Positions 17,296-26,144 of a stretch of DNA of 64,000 bases are shown here, one piece after another; positions within the stretch are counted from its first letter, which is position 1, and each line of letters starts with the position of its first letter. The stretch lies in assembly GCF_000067165.1 (NCBI RefSeq), contig NC_010162.1, positions 10,776,501-10,840,500 of the forward strand, given 5' to 3'. Source of the stretch: Sorangium cellulosum So ce56. GTDB taxonomy: Bacteria; Myxococcota_A; Polyangia; Polyangiales; Polyangiaceae. The notes beneath the pieces were generated by a model, which searched no databases, was not told the origin of the DNA, and saw only the letters and a list, made by a program, of their open reading frames with translations. Made by a program: the position numbers and the translations under genes.

Positions 17296-18683
17296 GGCGA
17301 CCGGAGGAGCTCCGGCACCACCTCGCCGTCGCGCAGGTGCTCGCGCGGGGAGATGCCGAAGGCGAACAGGAAGGTGGCGAGCAGGTCGGGCGGGGCGATC
17401 GGCCGCGGCCCGCCCTGGAACGTCTTCGCCGGGGCCGGCAGGAGCTGCTCCGGGTCGGTCTTGCCGAACGCGAAGCTCCCGCGGAAGCGCGGGGAGATCA
17501 CCATGGCGGAGTTGTTGGGGTAGTGGTCGCGGCCCATCGCCGTGTTGAGCTGAGGCGTGCGGCAGAAGTCGCTCGTCACGAGGATGTGGGTGTGATCCGA
17601 GAGCTTCTTGCCGGCCCGGGTCGGGTGCGGGGTCTTGTCGAGCGAGCCGAGGAGGGCGGCGATCAGATCGAACAGCTCCTGCTGGGTGGCCGCGTGCTGG
17701 CGGTAGGTGCTCGTGTGCGTGTCGAACCCGCTGCTCGAGAAGCTCACGCAGCGGACCACGTTCCGCCGCATGGCCTCGATCGCGAACGCGGCGTTGACGG
17801 CCGCTTGCCTGGCGAAGCGGGCCGCGTGGTTGAACTCCGGGTGCGCCTGGATGAGCTTGCCCCTGGAGAACACCTCCTGAAGGCCTGCACTCAGCATCTT
17901 GCCCAGCCCGTCCGCCTGGATGGCGAAGCCGCGCAGGGCGTCGGCGTGGCTGGATCGCGCGGCGAGGGCCCTGGCCTCCTCGGAGAGGAGCGCGGTCACC
18001 GCGGCGCGGTCCTCGTCGGTGTCGTAGTGGCGCGCGCGGGAGAGCGAGCGGCTGAGGGTGCCGATCTCCCCGACCATGAGCGGGACGGCGCGCCGATCGA
18101 GGCGGTCGCCGACGAACGCCGAGGGGAACTGGACCGAGACGACGGGGAAGGTCTGGCCCGCGCCGAGCTCGCTCCCGCAGATCGCGTCGACGCTGGAAGC
18201 CACGGTGCGGCCGCCGCTGAGGTGCCGTCCCGTGGTCGAGAACGCCGTGCCGTCGGGGTGGCTCACGGTGTTCATCGCCAGGCCGTTGAGGATGCACAGC
18301 CGGTCGTGCATGTCCGCGAGGGCGCCGATGCCGGGGCCGAACGCGAGGCTCGATCCCTTGGGCGTGACCGGCGCGAAGCTCTTCGCGCCTCCGGCCGCGG
18401 GCGCGTCGACCCAGAGGCGGAGCCCCGCGGTGTCGGTGTTGTCGGTCGTCGCGGGGCTCACGAGGCCCCTGGCCTCGTTCCGAGGATCGGCCCAGAGCGT
18501 CACGTCCCAGCCGCCCGACGCGTGGATGAAGAGGAAGAACTCGTCCTCCGCGGCCTTGCCCGGCGCGGCGAGCGCGCGCGCCGGCAGGCCGAGGACACCG
18601 GCGAGCGCCGCGCCCGCGGCGGCCTCGAGCAGCGCGCGGCGCGGGACGGCGAGGCGGCGGGGGCGGGGGGCGTGGCGAGGCAT
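17292..18683 (-). CDS. DUF1501 domain-containing exported protein
   Basis: A 463-residue protein of the DUF1501 family, common in planctomycetes and myxobacteria and distantly related to sulfatase/alkaline phosphatase-like folds. The N-terminus has paired arginines (VPRRALLEAAAGAALAGVLG) typical of a Tat signal. Landmarks are FIHASGGWDVTLWADPR (about 49), CILNGLAMNTVSHPDGT (about 128), FSSSGFDTHTSTYRQH (about 310) and SDFCRTPQLNTAMGRDHYP (about 373); the last two match family positions rich in Asp/His. It is the first gene of a two-gene operon with a cytochrome lipoprotein. The reaction is not known for the family. Confidence 0.87.
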   Translation of the reverse strand: MPRHAPRPRRLAVPRRALLEAAAGAALAGVLGLPARALAAPGKAAEDEFFLFIHASGGWDVTLWADPRNEARGLVSPATTDNTDTAGLRLWVDAPAAGGAKSFAPVTPKGSSLAFGPGIGALADMHDRLCILNGLAMNTVSHPDGTAFSTTGRHLSGGRTVASSVDAICGSELGAGQTFPVVSVQFPSAFVGDRLDRRAVPLMVGEIGTLSRSLSRARHYDTDEDRAAVTALLSEEARALAARSSHADALRGFAIQADGLGKMLSAGLQEVFSRGKLIQAHPEFNHAARFARQAAVNAAFAIEAMRRNVVRCVSFSSSGFDTHTSTYRQHAATQQELFDLIAALLGSLDKTPHPTRAGKKLSDHTHILVTSDFCRTPQLNTAMGRDHYPNNSAMVISPRFRGSFAFGKTDPEQLLPAPAKTFQGGPRPIAPPDLLATFLFAFGISPREHLRDGEVVPELLRSP

Positions 18684-19261
18684 CGGGCGCGCTGCTCAGG
18701 ATACCCTCCGCGGCCGCGCGCGCCCGCACGACCTTGCCGCCGAACGCGACCGCCATCGCGTGCATCGGCGCTACACGGACGAGCTCATCGGGGCTCTTAG
18801 ATTCGACTCACGATTCTCCCCAGCTGTCGCGCTCCGCGCTCAGCGCGGCATCAACTTGCTCCTTCGACAAGAGTTGCTCCGGGTTCTCTTCGCGCCACGC
18901 GTCGACGGCACGGCAAGCGGCCAAGAGCCTTTCATGGCGTCCATCTTCCATGGAGTGCGCGTCTCGCTGTTCGCGAATCAGCACGATGATGTCGGCTTCT
19001 AACCCGGCGGTAGCGCGCTGTGACCTCCTTCGCACCGCCCGTCCAAGGGCCATCCTCCGCATGGGTGCGATCTCGGAAGGACGAGACGGCGATCGATGCG
19101 GATGGGATGAGAAATTTCGTCGCCAAAATGCAATGCAACGCCAGATGCCTCTCGGCATCGCTCACGCGCCGGGAACGCTGGCCAGGCACACACGGTGGAT
19201 GGTAGAGAGCGAGCGTGACGCTGGCGCGCGGTCACGTGCGTTGGCGCGCCCGAGGTGGAGC
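18684..19261. other. gene-poor stretch of lower GC
   Basis: About 580 bases between the DUF1501 gene (minus) and the next exported protein (plus). Its central part is less GC-rich than the flanks, and the only coding-like signal is a small minus-strand frame listed separately. No palindrome or repeat of note was found. Confidence 0.45.
18808..19062 (-). CDS. small hypothetical protein, uncertain
   Basis: An 84-residue frame in a lower-GC patch. Its C-terminal 60 residues (ADIIVLIREQRDAHSMEDGR, then RAVDAWREENPEQLLSKEQV) look like a normal helical, acidic polypeptide rather than the Arg/Pro/Ala-rich products of shadow frames here. It has no recognised domain. Size and the helical C-terminus recall small antitoxin-like or remnant proteins, but no partner toxin is adjacent. 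The start is doubtful: Met at 19062 or 19053, and the frame is open further upstream. It may be a decayed fragment. Confidence 0.35.
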   Translation of the reverse strand: MRRMALGRAVRRRSQRATAGLEADIIVLIREQRDAHSMEDGRHERLLAACRAVDAWREENPEQLLSKEQVDAALSAERDSWGES

Positions 19262-20308
19262 GTGCGAGGTCCTCGATCAGCATCCTGGCTTCCGTCGTGG
19301 GCAGTGTTGTTCCTCGTGCTGCTCGCGGCTGCTCCTGCGCGTGCGGAGGCGCCTCCGAAGCGCTCGCGAGCCGTCAAGGAGCTCATTCGCGAGGCCGGGG
19401 CGGCGCTGGCTCGGCTCGACGTCGCGCGAGCCCGGGAGCTGTGGGGCGAGGTGTACGATATCGAGCGGTCGAACGTCGCGATGTGCAACATGGGGCAGCT
19501 CGACCTGCGGATGGGCCGCTGGGAGGAAGCCGTGGTGGAGCTCTCGCAGTGCGTCGAGCACATGCCGGCCCCGCGCACGGAGGTGGAGCGGCGCCTGTAT
19601 GACCACCGGCACGCCGACCTCGCCCGGGCCCGGCGGCGCGTGGGCGAGGTGATCCTCATGCCGCCGCCAGGCGTCGTGGGCATGTTCGTGAACGGCCGGG
19701 GGCTGAAGGACGGCAGCCGCATCTACGTGAGGCCTGGCCAGCACGAGGTGATGGCCGTCGGGCAGGAGGGGCAGGTCGCGCGCGCGGGTGTGAAGGTGGA
19801 GGCGGGCGAGTCGAAGGAGGTGCCGCTCACGTTCGACAAGCCGGCACAAGCGCCGGAGGAGCGCGCGCTGCCGCCGAAGGATCACGCTCAGCCGCCGAAG
19901 GGGGCTTCCGGGCCTGGTGCGCCCGGGCCTGCGGCGCCAAAAGGGCCGCCGCAGGGCGCGGGCCGGCCCGGGCCGGACCTCCGGATCGTCACGACGGGCG
20001 CGGTGGCCTCGGTCGGGTTCTTGGTGGCGGGCGCCGTGTTCCTGCAGAGCGCGCAGGGGTACGTGCAGGAGGCGAAGGCGGGTTGGTATCACGCTCAGGC
20101 GATGAGCAAGCTCGATCCCACATTTCAGCCCGACTACAATAAAGTCATTGATCCTGCCGCCAGCGGGAAGCTGATGCATCTCCTGGGTACCAGCGCGTTG
20201 ATCGCTGGGGCGGCAGCAGGCGCGGCCACCCTCGTGTACGTCTGGTTGCCGAACGACACGCAGATTCGAGTGGCGGCGCACGGCGCGGAGGTTCGCGTCC
20301 GATGGTGA
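19262..20308 (+). CDS. exported protein with TPR-like N-domain and two hydrophobic segments
   Basis: A 348-residue protein. The GTG at 19262 has an AGGTGGAG site and gives a standard signal peptide (WAVLFLVLLAAAPARAEA); an in-frame ATG at 19199 would add 21 residues. Residues about 35-115 are helical and TPR-like (ELIREAGAALARLDVARARELWGEV-type, then NMGQLDLRMGRWEEAV). Residues about 125-190 resemble a PEGA-like beta domain (FVNGRGLKDGSRIYVRPGQHEV). A Pro/Gly-rich linker leads to two hydrophobic helices (about 245-263 and 303-322) and a short polar tail. This layout is frequent among myxobacterial cell-envelope proteins of unknown role. It may be co-transcribed with the two lipoproteins downstream. 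Confidence 0.75.
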   Translation: MRGPRSASWLPSWAVLFLVLLAAAPARAEAPPKRSRAVKELIREAGAALARLDVARARELWGEVYDIERSNVAMCNMGQLDLRMGRWEEAVVELSQCVEHMPAPRTEVERRLYDHRHADLARARRRVGEVILMPPPGVVGMFVNGRGLKDGSRIYVRPGQHEVMAVGQEGQVARAGVKVEAGESKEVPLTFDKPAQAPEERALPPKDHAQPPKGASGPGAPGPAAPKGPPQGAGRPGPDLRIVTTGAVASVGFLVAGAVFLQSAQGYVQEAKAGWYHAQAMSKLDPTFQPDYNKVIDPAASGKLMHLLGTSALIAGAAAGAATLVYVWLPNDTQIRVAAHGAEVRVRW

Positions 20309-20375
20309 GCGTCGGCGAGGTCGCTTTGGGCCGTCAGCGCGCGAGCATGGTGAAGCTGTCACGGAGGCCTTCCTG

Positions 20376-21266
20376 ATGCGACGTCCGATGTTGCTGCTCG
20401 TCTCCGCGACGGCGCTGCTCGCGTGCCAAGACGAGTGGTACGTACCGCTGCTTCCGCCGCCTGCCGATTCGGGTCCAGTGCTGTGGATGTGGGTAGGTCC
20501 GGAGGACGATGCGCCTCCCTGTATCGACGGCCAGCCGCCGAAATGGGAAGGCTGGATGGCTGAAGCCCCTGAAGGGCTGCCGGACACGTGCCAAGCGTGC
20601 GAATGCGGCCCAGCGGCGTGCGAGCTGCCCTCCAGGGTCATGGCGAACGCGATGACCTGCGCAGGCGGAGGCACGTCGATCGCGCTCGATGCCGGAGCGG
20701 GATGGGATGGGACGTGCGCTGCGCTCCCGTCGCCCGTCCAGCCGGACGACTTCGCGTCCGTGGTCTACGAGCCGCCGACACTCTCGCCGTGCACCCCCTC
20801 GGCGACGCCCGAGCCGCCGCCCGTTCCGGCAAGGTTCGTCCGGGTGTGCGCCGGCAACACGGCGCAGGCCCCGCCGGGGTTCATCCCCTGCATGCAGGCC
20901 AGCAGCGAGGGGACCTGCAGGCGCGGCCTGACACGACACGAGTTCTTCGAACAGCTGATCGACAACCGCGCCTGCGCTCCGTGCGAGTGTGGTCCCCCAG
21001 CGGGGGGCAGGTGCGTCGCCGACGTCGGCTTGTATGGGGACAGCGCGTGCAGCGACCGCATGGACGCCGGGCTCGCCGTCGGCCTCGGGGAGATGCCCTG
21101 CGCGGACGTCACCTCGCCCCTCCCGCTCAGCGCGATCCGCGCCACCCTCGCGGAGGAAGAGCCAGGCGCCTGCTCCCCGAGCGTCGCTGCCGTGCTTGGC
21201 ACCCTGGAGCGACGCGAGCCGCACGTCGTATGTTCCTATTCCGAGATCTGGTGGGACACCCCGTGA
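20376..21266 (+). CDS. hypothetical Cys-rich lipoprotein
   Basis: A 296-residue lipoprotein with a short signal peptide ending ATALLAC (Cys17). The mature sequence carries about twenty cysteines in two related clusters (CQACECGPAAC near 77 and CAPCECGPPAGGRC near 205), suggesting a duplicated disulfide-stabilised domain. No known family is recognised. The stop overlaps the next gene's candidate GTG start by four bases. Start chosen because the ATG at 20376 directly precedes the signal peptide. Confidence 0.75.
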   Translation: MRRPMLLLVSATALLACQDEWYVPLLPPPADSGPVLWMWVGPEDDAPPCIDGQPPKWEGWMAEAPEGLPDTCQACECGPAACELPSRVMANAMTCAGGGTSIALDAGAGWDGTCAALPSPVQPDDFASVVYEPPTLSPCTPSATPEPPPVPARFVRVCAGNTAQAPPGFIPCMQASSEGTCRRGLTRHEFFEQLIDNRACAPCECGPPAGGRCVADVGLYGDSACSDRMDAGLAVGLGEMPCADVTSPLPLSAIRATLAEEEPGACSPSVAAVLGTLERREPHVVCSYSEIWWDTP

Positions 21267-21763
21267 GGCGGATGACGATGTCCATGTCGAGCGCGCGGCT
21301 CACGCTCCTGGCCGTGCTGTCGCTGCCAGCGATGGCGTGCGTCAACAATCCGGACATCGCGGGGAAGGCGGTCGTCGCCCTCGACGGTGAAACCCTGAAT
21401 TACGATACTGGCGATGATGGACGGAGGTTCGTGAAAACAGGGGAGAGGTGGTCGACGGGGTGCTTCCTGAAAGACTCCTTGCCGGAGATGGCCCTGGACC
21501 GCGCGCGCGACGACAACCCGCCGATCAGCGGAATTTCATTGGACGTCGAGCGGAAAGATGACGGCGGCGAGCCTCTACCGAACGTCACGATGGACATAGG
21601 AGAGGATTTCTACGATGGCTTTTGCCACGTCGTGGCGACGGTCGGCAGCGATCCGCGCGAGGTGGACTTCTCGACGGGCGATTGCGAGCTGCAGCGGGCC
21701 CTCGACGGCCATCCCGCGCTGCTCGTCTCCGCTCTGTTTCACGTCAAGGAGTGCGACGAGTAG
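21263..21763 (+). CDS. hypothetical lipoprotein
   Basis: A 166-residue lipoprotein: signal peptide with core LTLLAVLSLPAMAC. The mature part is acidic and strand-rich with three further cysteines (GCFLKD, FCHVV, DCELQ) that may pair. The GTG at 21263 overlaps the upstream stop (GTGA), the coupling pattern used repeatedly in this window; ATG codons at 21272 and 21278 would shorten the n-region only slightly. No homologous family is recognised. It probably forms an operon with the preceding Cys-rich lipoprotein. Confidence 0.72.
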   Translation: MRRMTMSMSSARLTLLAVLSLPAMACVNNPDIAGKAVVALDGETLNYDTGDDGRRFVKTGERWSTGCFLKDSLPEMALDRARDDNPPISGISLDVERKDDGGEPLPNVTMDIGEDFYDGFCHVVATVGSDPREVDFSTGDCELQRALDGHPALLVSALFHVKECDE

Positions 21764-21829
21764 GTCACGGCCGGCGCGGCCGGAGCCATGCACGGCGCCG
21801 GTCGCGTCGTGGGCCCGCTGATAGTACCC

Positions 21830-22564
21830 CTAATACAGGTGGAACTCCGGGTGCCGCACGAGGCCGTAACACACCGCGGCCCACCCCGCCTCCTCCGGCG
21901 AGAACCGCGACTTCGCCGCGCCCTTCGCGCGGTGCCGCGCGACCGTCCCCTCGTACAGCGCGAAGAACTTCCCCTGCCGGTCCGGCGGCGCGAGGCGCGC
22001 CGGGTAGCTCAGGAACGTCCGGTGCAGCACGTCGAAGCGCGGGGCGAACGCCGCCTCGTCCGGGTCCTGCGCGGGCAGATCGAACGCGAAGATCAGCCGC
22101 CGCTCGATGGGGACGCGCTCCTTCGCCTTGAGATCGTGCTCCAGGGCGCGGTCGCAGAGCGCGATCCCGAGCCGCTCGAACGCCGCCAGCATGAGCGCGT
22201 TGGTCTGCGTGGCGCGCGGGAGATCCAGGCCGTGATCCGGGAGCCCGAGCGCCGCGAGGTAGTCGCCCCAGGTGTCGAACAGCGCCGCCTTGTCGTCCCC
22301 CCGCGCGCGGCGCTCGAGCTCGGCGGGCGCGAGGCCGCCGAAGAGCCGGAGATAGGTCCTCAGGTACGCCTCGGCCGGGATGAGCCGCAGATCCTGCTTC
22401 GGAGCCCGGCTCTGCGCGACGCGCCCCGTCTCCCGGAGCGGCGCTGCAGGCCGCGGCGCGATCGCCTCCGGCGGGCCGCACGCGCCGGCCAGCGCGGCCA
22501 CCGCGGCCACGCCAGCGAGGGCGAAGGCCCCCGTCCGCCCGGGCGCCCTCCCCCGGCCCTGCAT
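21830..22564 (-). CDS. lipoprotein, partner of the cytochrome-like protein upstream
   Basis: A 244-residue predicted lipoprotein with lipobox AALAGAC after a hydrophobic signal. The mature protein is helical (RLIPAEAYLRTYLRLFGGL near 60, ALFDTWGDYLAALGLPDHG near 95) and ends with a segment of the type found at the C-terminus of DUF1592-like proteins (AAVCYGLVRHPEFHLY). No named domain is certain. Its ATG overlaps the stop of the upstream gene by one base (TGATG), implying coupled translation. It is the last gene of the long minus-strand run starting with the BMP-type binding protein. Confidence 0.75.
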   Translation of the reverse strand: MQGRGRAPGRTGAFALAGVAAVAALAGACGPPEAIAPRPAAPLRETGRVAQSRAPKQDLRLIPAEAYLRTYLRLFGGLAPAELERRARGDDKAALFDTWGDYLAALGLPDHGLDLPRATQTNALMLAAFERLGIALCDRALEHDLKAKERVPIERRLIFAFDLPAQDPDEAAFAPRFDVLHRTFLSYPARLAPPDRQGKFFALYEGTVARHRAKGAAKSRFSPEEAGWAAVCYGLVRHPEFHLY

Positions 22565-24594
22565 CACCGCGTCCCCTCGCCGCGCGTCGCGCCGCCCCGC
22601 TCCCCCGCCCCGCCCCGCTCCCCCGCTCCGCCCTTCGCCGCCCCGCCCCGCTCCGCCTCGCCCTTCGCCGCCCCGCCCCGCTCCAGCGCAGGCCGCACGT
22701 TGCTCGCGCGCGCATACGCCGGCGAGCGGACGATCGCCTCGACCAGCGGCCGCATCCGGTAGCCGCGCGACACGAACCGCTCGCGCAGCGCGCCGAGCAG
22801 CGCCTCGTCCTCCTCGCGCAGCGGCCGCCCCAGGAACGACTCGGTGACGCGCAGGGCCGCGCACGACGCGAACTCCGGCATGCGCGTGATATCGGCCGCG
22901 GCGCCGGCCGGACCGCGCTCGGCGTGATCCGCCGAGGCATAGGCGCCCCGCAGCACGCCGCGCTCCCGGCTCGAGAACACGGGGTCGTAGAAGCGCTCGC
23001 ACGATTGCCCCGTCTTCCCGTCCGCGTTCAGCTTGCACACCGGGTTCTCGATCGGGAACCGCTCGGCGGGCAGATAGGTCCACGTCGTCTCCTCGACCCG
23101 CGTGAAATACGCCGCGAGCGGCTCCAGCGTCGCATGACAGCTCGCGCAGCCAGGCCGGACCATGAGGTCGGGCTCCTCCGACGGCGGGAGCTCCGCGTGC
23201 TCGGCCGTGAAGCTCTTGCACAGGAACGCGCTGTAGAGCGCCGCCGCCCGCGCGCGCCGCGAGGAATACTTCGTGAGGAACACCGGCGTCGTGAGGATCC
23301 CCGCCGCGCGCGGCCCGCGATCGGGGATGAACGTCCAGGCCGAGACGTCGTGCGGCGCGACGACCGGCGGCACCGCGCCCGGCAAGAACAGGGGCGCCTC
23401 GTCCTCGCGCATTCCAAACGACGGGTGCAGCGAGCAGCACGCCGCGGGCGCGCTCGACCGGTAAAACTGCGCGAGCGGCCCGTTGATGAACGTGTAGCGC
23501 CCGGTGAGGATCTCCCGGAAATCGCGATCCGCCGCGAAGACATGATTCATGAGATGAATCGCCTCCTGCGACCACCAGAACTTGTTCCAGCCGGTGATCG
23601 TGTGCGGCGCGGAGCCGATGGGATCGTCGATGCCGAGCGGGGTACTCGCCGGCAGCACGAAGGCGCGCGGATCCCTGCCCGCGCTGTCGGCGGGCAAGCA
23701 ATGCTCGAGGCCGATGCCGCAGCCGCAGTCAACGCTCATCACGGGCGCGAGCGCGCTCCGGCACGAGATCGGCTCGCCCCGGTGCGCCTTCGCATAACGA
23801 TCCTCGCGCACCGGCGGGCGAGCGCGGCCCGGCGGCGGCGGAGCCCCCTTCGGCGGCGGGGGGATGTCGCTCGCGTAGATGTGGCCGACCTCGGCGGTCT
23901 GCGCCTCTTCCTTGCAGACCCGGACCTCGACGGTCGGCGTCTTGCCGTCCGGCTCGACAAGGAGCTGCGGCAGCGGGACATACGCGCTGTCCGGGTCCTT
24001 CCACCCATCGCCATAACGCTGCGTCGGGACGACGGAGAGGTAATCGCGATAGAGCCAGTAGGGGCGCACGAGCGTCGTCCGCTCGTCGAGCAGCCGCTGG
24101 GAGATGCGGGCAGGCGTCCCCTTGATGGGCGCGTACGCCGCCACCGCGAGCCCGCTCTCGGCGTCGGAGAAGCAGAACTCGCCGTCGATCACCGGGTTCA
24201 GGCGGCGCTGGTTGACGCGGTAATAGACATAGAGCGGCTTGCCCTCCGGGCCGAGCACCTCCACCCGGCGGAGCGTCGTCGCAGACGGCGTGAACAGCCC
24301 CGCCGGGCCGAGCTCGAGCCGCAGGACATCCATGTAGATGCGCGTGAGCCGCTCGGCATACCCCGGGCCGTCGAGGTGGCGCTCTATCCAGGCGTCCAGA
24401 TCGAAGCCCGGCGACTCGATCTCGGCGAGCTCCTCGCGCGTCGGGAGCCGCCCCTTCAGGTCGAGGGAGAGCGCCCGGAAATACCGGTACTGCTCCAGCG
24501 TCGGCGCGGCGGCGGACGGCGGCGCGAACGAGGCCGCGGCCGCCGCCGCGAGCGGCGCCGCCACGGCCAGCGCGCGCAGCGCGCGCCCCCTCAT
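22564..24594 (-). CDS. planctomycete-type cytochrome protein (DUF1549/DUF1588-like)
   Basis: A 676-residue exported protein with a signal peptide (LAVAAPLAAAAAASFAPPSAA). The N-terminal region (YRYFRALSLDLKGRLPTREE, LDAWIERHLDGPGYAERLTR) matches the DUF1549 (PSCyt2) opening, and the C-terminal third has the DUF1588-like heme motif CASCHATLEPLAAYF (about residue 510) and a final SFLGRPLREEDEALL segment. A second Cys-rich patch (DCGCGIGLEHC) lies near 300. The last 40 residues are a repetitive GERGGA/GGAAKG tail. The ATG at 24594 overlaps the stop of the ABC ATPase (ATGA), linking it to the transporter operon. Probably extracytoplasmic electron transfer; the substrate is unknown. Confidence 0.8.
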   Translation of the reverse strand: MRGRALRALAVAAPLAAAAAASFAPPSAAAPTLEQYRYFRALSLDLKGRLPTREELAEIESPGFDLDAWIERHLDGPGYAERLTRIYMDVLRLELGPAGLFTPSATTLRRVEVLGPEGKPLYVYYRVNQRRLNPVIDGEFCFSDAESGLAVAAYAPIKGTPARISQRLLDERTTLVRPYWLYRDYLSVVPTQRYGDGWKDPDSAYVPLPQLLVEPDGKTPTVEVRVCKEEAQTAEVGHIYASDIPPPPKGAPPPPGRARPPVREDRYAKAHRGEPISCRSALAPVMSVDCGCGIGLEHCLPADSAGRDPRAFVLPASTPLGIDDPIGSAPHTITGWNKFWWSQEAIHLMNHVFAADRDFREILTGRYTFINGPLAQFYRSSAPAACCSLHPSFGMREDEAPLFLPGAVPPVVAPHDVSAWTFIPDRGPRAAGILTTPVFLTKYSSRRARAAALYSAFLCKSFTAEHAELPPSEEPDLMVRPGCASCHATLEPLAAYFTRVEETTWTYLPAERFPIENPVCKLNADGKTGQSCERFYDPVFSSRERGVLRGAYASADHAERGPAGAAADITRMPEFASCAALRVTESFLGRPLREEDEALLGALRERFVSRGYRMRPLVEAIVRSPAYARASNVRPALERGGAAKGEAERGGAAKGGAGERGGAGERGGATRGEGTR

Positions 24595-26144
24595 GCGTCG
24601 ACCTCCTCGCCGGGCGGCGGGGCCTCCTCGCCGGGGAGCACCCCGGCCATCAGCATCCCGAGCTCCGTCCGCGATACCGCGCCCGCGTCCCGCGTCGCCA
24701 CGATCTCGCCCCGGTACATGACCGCGATCCTGTCCGACAGCGACAGGATCTCGTCGAGCTCCGCCGACACGAGCAGCACCGCCGCCCCCGCGTCGCGCGC
24801 CGCCACGATCTCGCGGTGGATGTGCTCGATCGACCCGACGTCCACGCCCCGGGTCGGCTGGCTGGCCACGAGCAGCTCCACGGGGCGGCTCATCTCCCGG
24901 GCGAGGATCACCTTCTGCTGGTTGCCGCCCGACAGCGCGGAGGCGGGCGTCTCCGGGCCGGGCGCGCGGATGTCAAAGGTCTTTATCAACCGCCTCGCGT
25001 TCTCCTCGCGGGCGTCGTCGCGGAGCACGCCGCGCACGGCGAATGGAGCCTTGTAGTACGTGCACAGCACGAGGTTGTCCGCGATCGCGTACGAGAGCAC
25101 GAGCCCGTGGCGCTGGCGGTCCTCGGGCACGTGCGAGACGCCGCGCTCGATGAGGGCGCGGGGCAGCGCGCCGGTGACGTCGCGGCCCCGGAGGAGCACG
25201 CGCCCGGCGCGGGGCGTCGAGAGGCCGGTGATGGCCTCGCAGAGCTCGGTCTGGCCGTTGCCCTGCACGCCGGCGATCCCCAGGATCTCGCCGGCGCGCA
25301 CCGAGAAGCTCACCTCCCGCACCACGTCGGCGCCCGATCCGCGGCGGCCCGCGACGCCGAGGCGCTGGACGTCGAGCACGACGTCCCTGGGGCTCGCCGG
25401 GGCCTTGCTCACCTGGAGCGCCACCTCGCGGCCCACCATCATCGCCGCCAGGCCGCGCTCGTCCGTCTCCGCCGGGATCGCGGCGCCCACCACGCGCCCG
25501 GCGCGCATGACCGTCACCCGGTCCGCGACCGCGAGCACCTCCCTGAGCTTGTGCGTGATGAACAGGACCGAGACCCCCCGCGCCGTCAGCCCCCGCAGCA
25601 CGCGGAACAGCTCGTCCGCCTCCTGGGGCGTGAGCACGGCCGTCGGCTCGTCGAGGATCAGGATCTCCGCCTTCCGGTAAAGAGCCTTGAGGATCTCCAC
25701 CCGCTGCTGCACGCCGACCGGGAGGTCCTCCACCCGGGCGTCGGGATCGACGTCCAGCCCGTGGCGCGCCGAGAGCTCGCGGACCTCGGCGCTCGCGCGC
25801 CGGCGGTCGAGCAGGGCCCCGCGCACGGGCTCCGCGCCGAGCACGACGTTCTCGGCGACCGTGAACACCGGGATCAACATGAAGTGCTGGTGCACCATGC
25901 CGATCCCGAGCGCGATCGCGTCGCTCGGCGAGCGCAGCGCCACCGGGCGCCCGCTCCGGAGGAGCGCCCCCTCGTCCGGGCGCAAGAGCCCGTAGAGGAT
26001 GTTCATCAGGGTCGATTTGCCGGCGCCGTTCTCCCCGAGCAGGGCGTGGATCTCGCCCTTTCGGAGATCGAGATCGACCTTGTCGTTCGCCAGGACGCCG
26101 GAGAACCGCTTCGTGATCCCCCGGGCCTCGAGGACGGCCGTCAC
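24591..26144 (-). CDS. nucleoside/simple-sugar ABC transporter, double ATP-binding protein
   Basis: A 517-residue ATPase with two fused nucleotide-binding domains, like NupA/RbsA-type proteins. The first half has Walker A GENGAGKST (about 37), the Q-loop segment GMVHQHFML, a signature-like LPVGVQQRVEI and Walker B ILILDEPTAVL. The second half has the usual degenerate Walker A (GVQGNGQTEL), signature LSGGNQQKVILAREM and LLVASQPTRGVD. The GTG at 26144 overlaps the stop of the upstream permease (GTGA). With two BPD_transp_2 permeases and a BMP-family binding protein upstream, it completes an importer for nucleosides or related compounds. The ATPase normally precedes the permeases; here it follows them. 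Confidence 0.93.
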   Translation of the reverse strand: MTAVLEARGITKRFSGVLANDKVDLDLRKGEIHALLGENGAGKSTLMNILYGLLRPDEGALLRSGRPVALRSPSDAIALGIGMVHQHFMLIPVFTVAENVVLGAEPVRGALLDRRRASAEVRELSARHGLDVDPDARVEDLPVGVQQRVEILKALYRKAEILILDEPTAVLTPQEADELFRVLRGLTARGVSVLFITHKLREVLAVADRVTVMRAGRVVGAAIPAETDERGLAAMMVGREVALQVSKAPASPRDVVLDVQRLGVAGRRGSGADVVREVSFSVRAGEILGIAGVQGNGQTELCEAITGLSTPRAGRVLLRGRDVTGALPRALIERGVSHVPEDRQRHGLVLSYAIADNLVLCTYYKAPFAVRGVLRDDAREENARRLIKTFDIRAPGPETPASALSGGNQQKVILAREMSRPVELLVASQPTRGVDVGSIEHIHREIVAARDAGAAVLLVSAELDEILSLSDRIAVMYRGEIVATRDAGAVSRTELGMLMAGVLPGEEAPPPGEEVDA

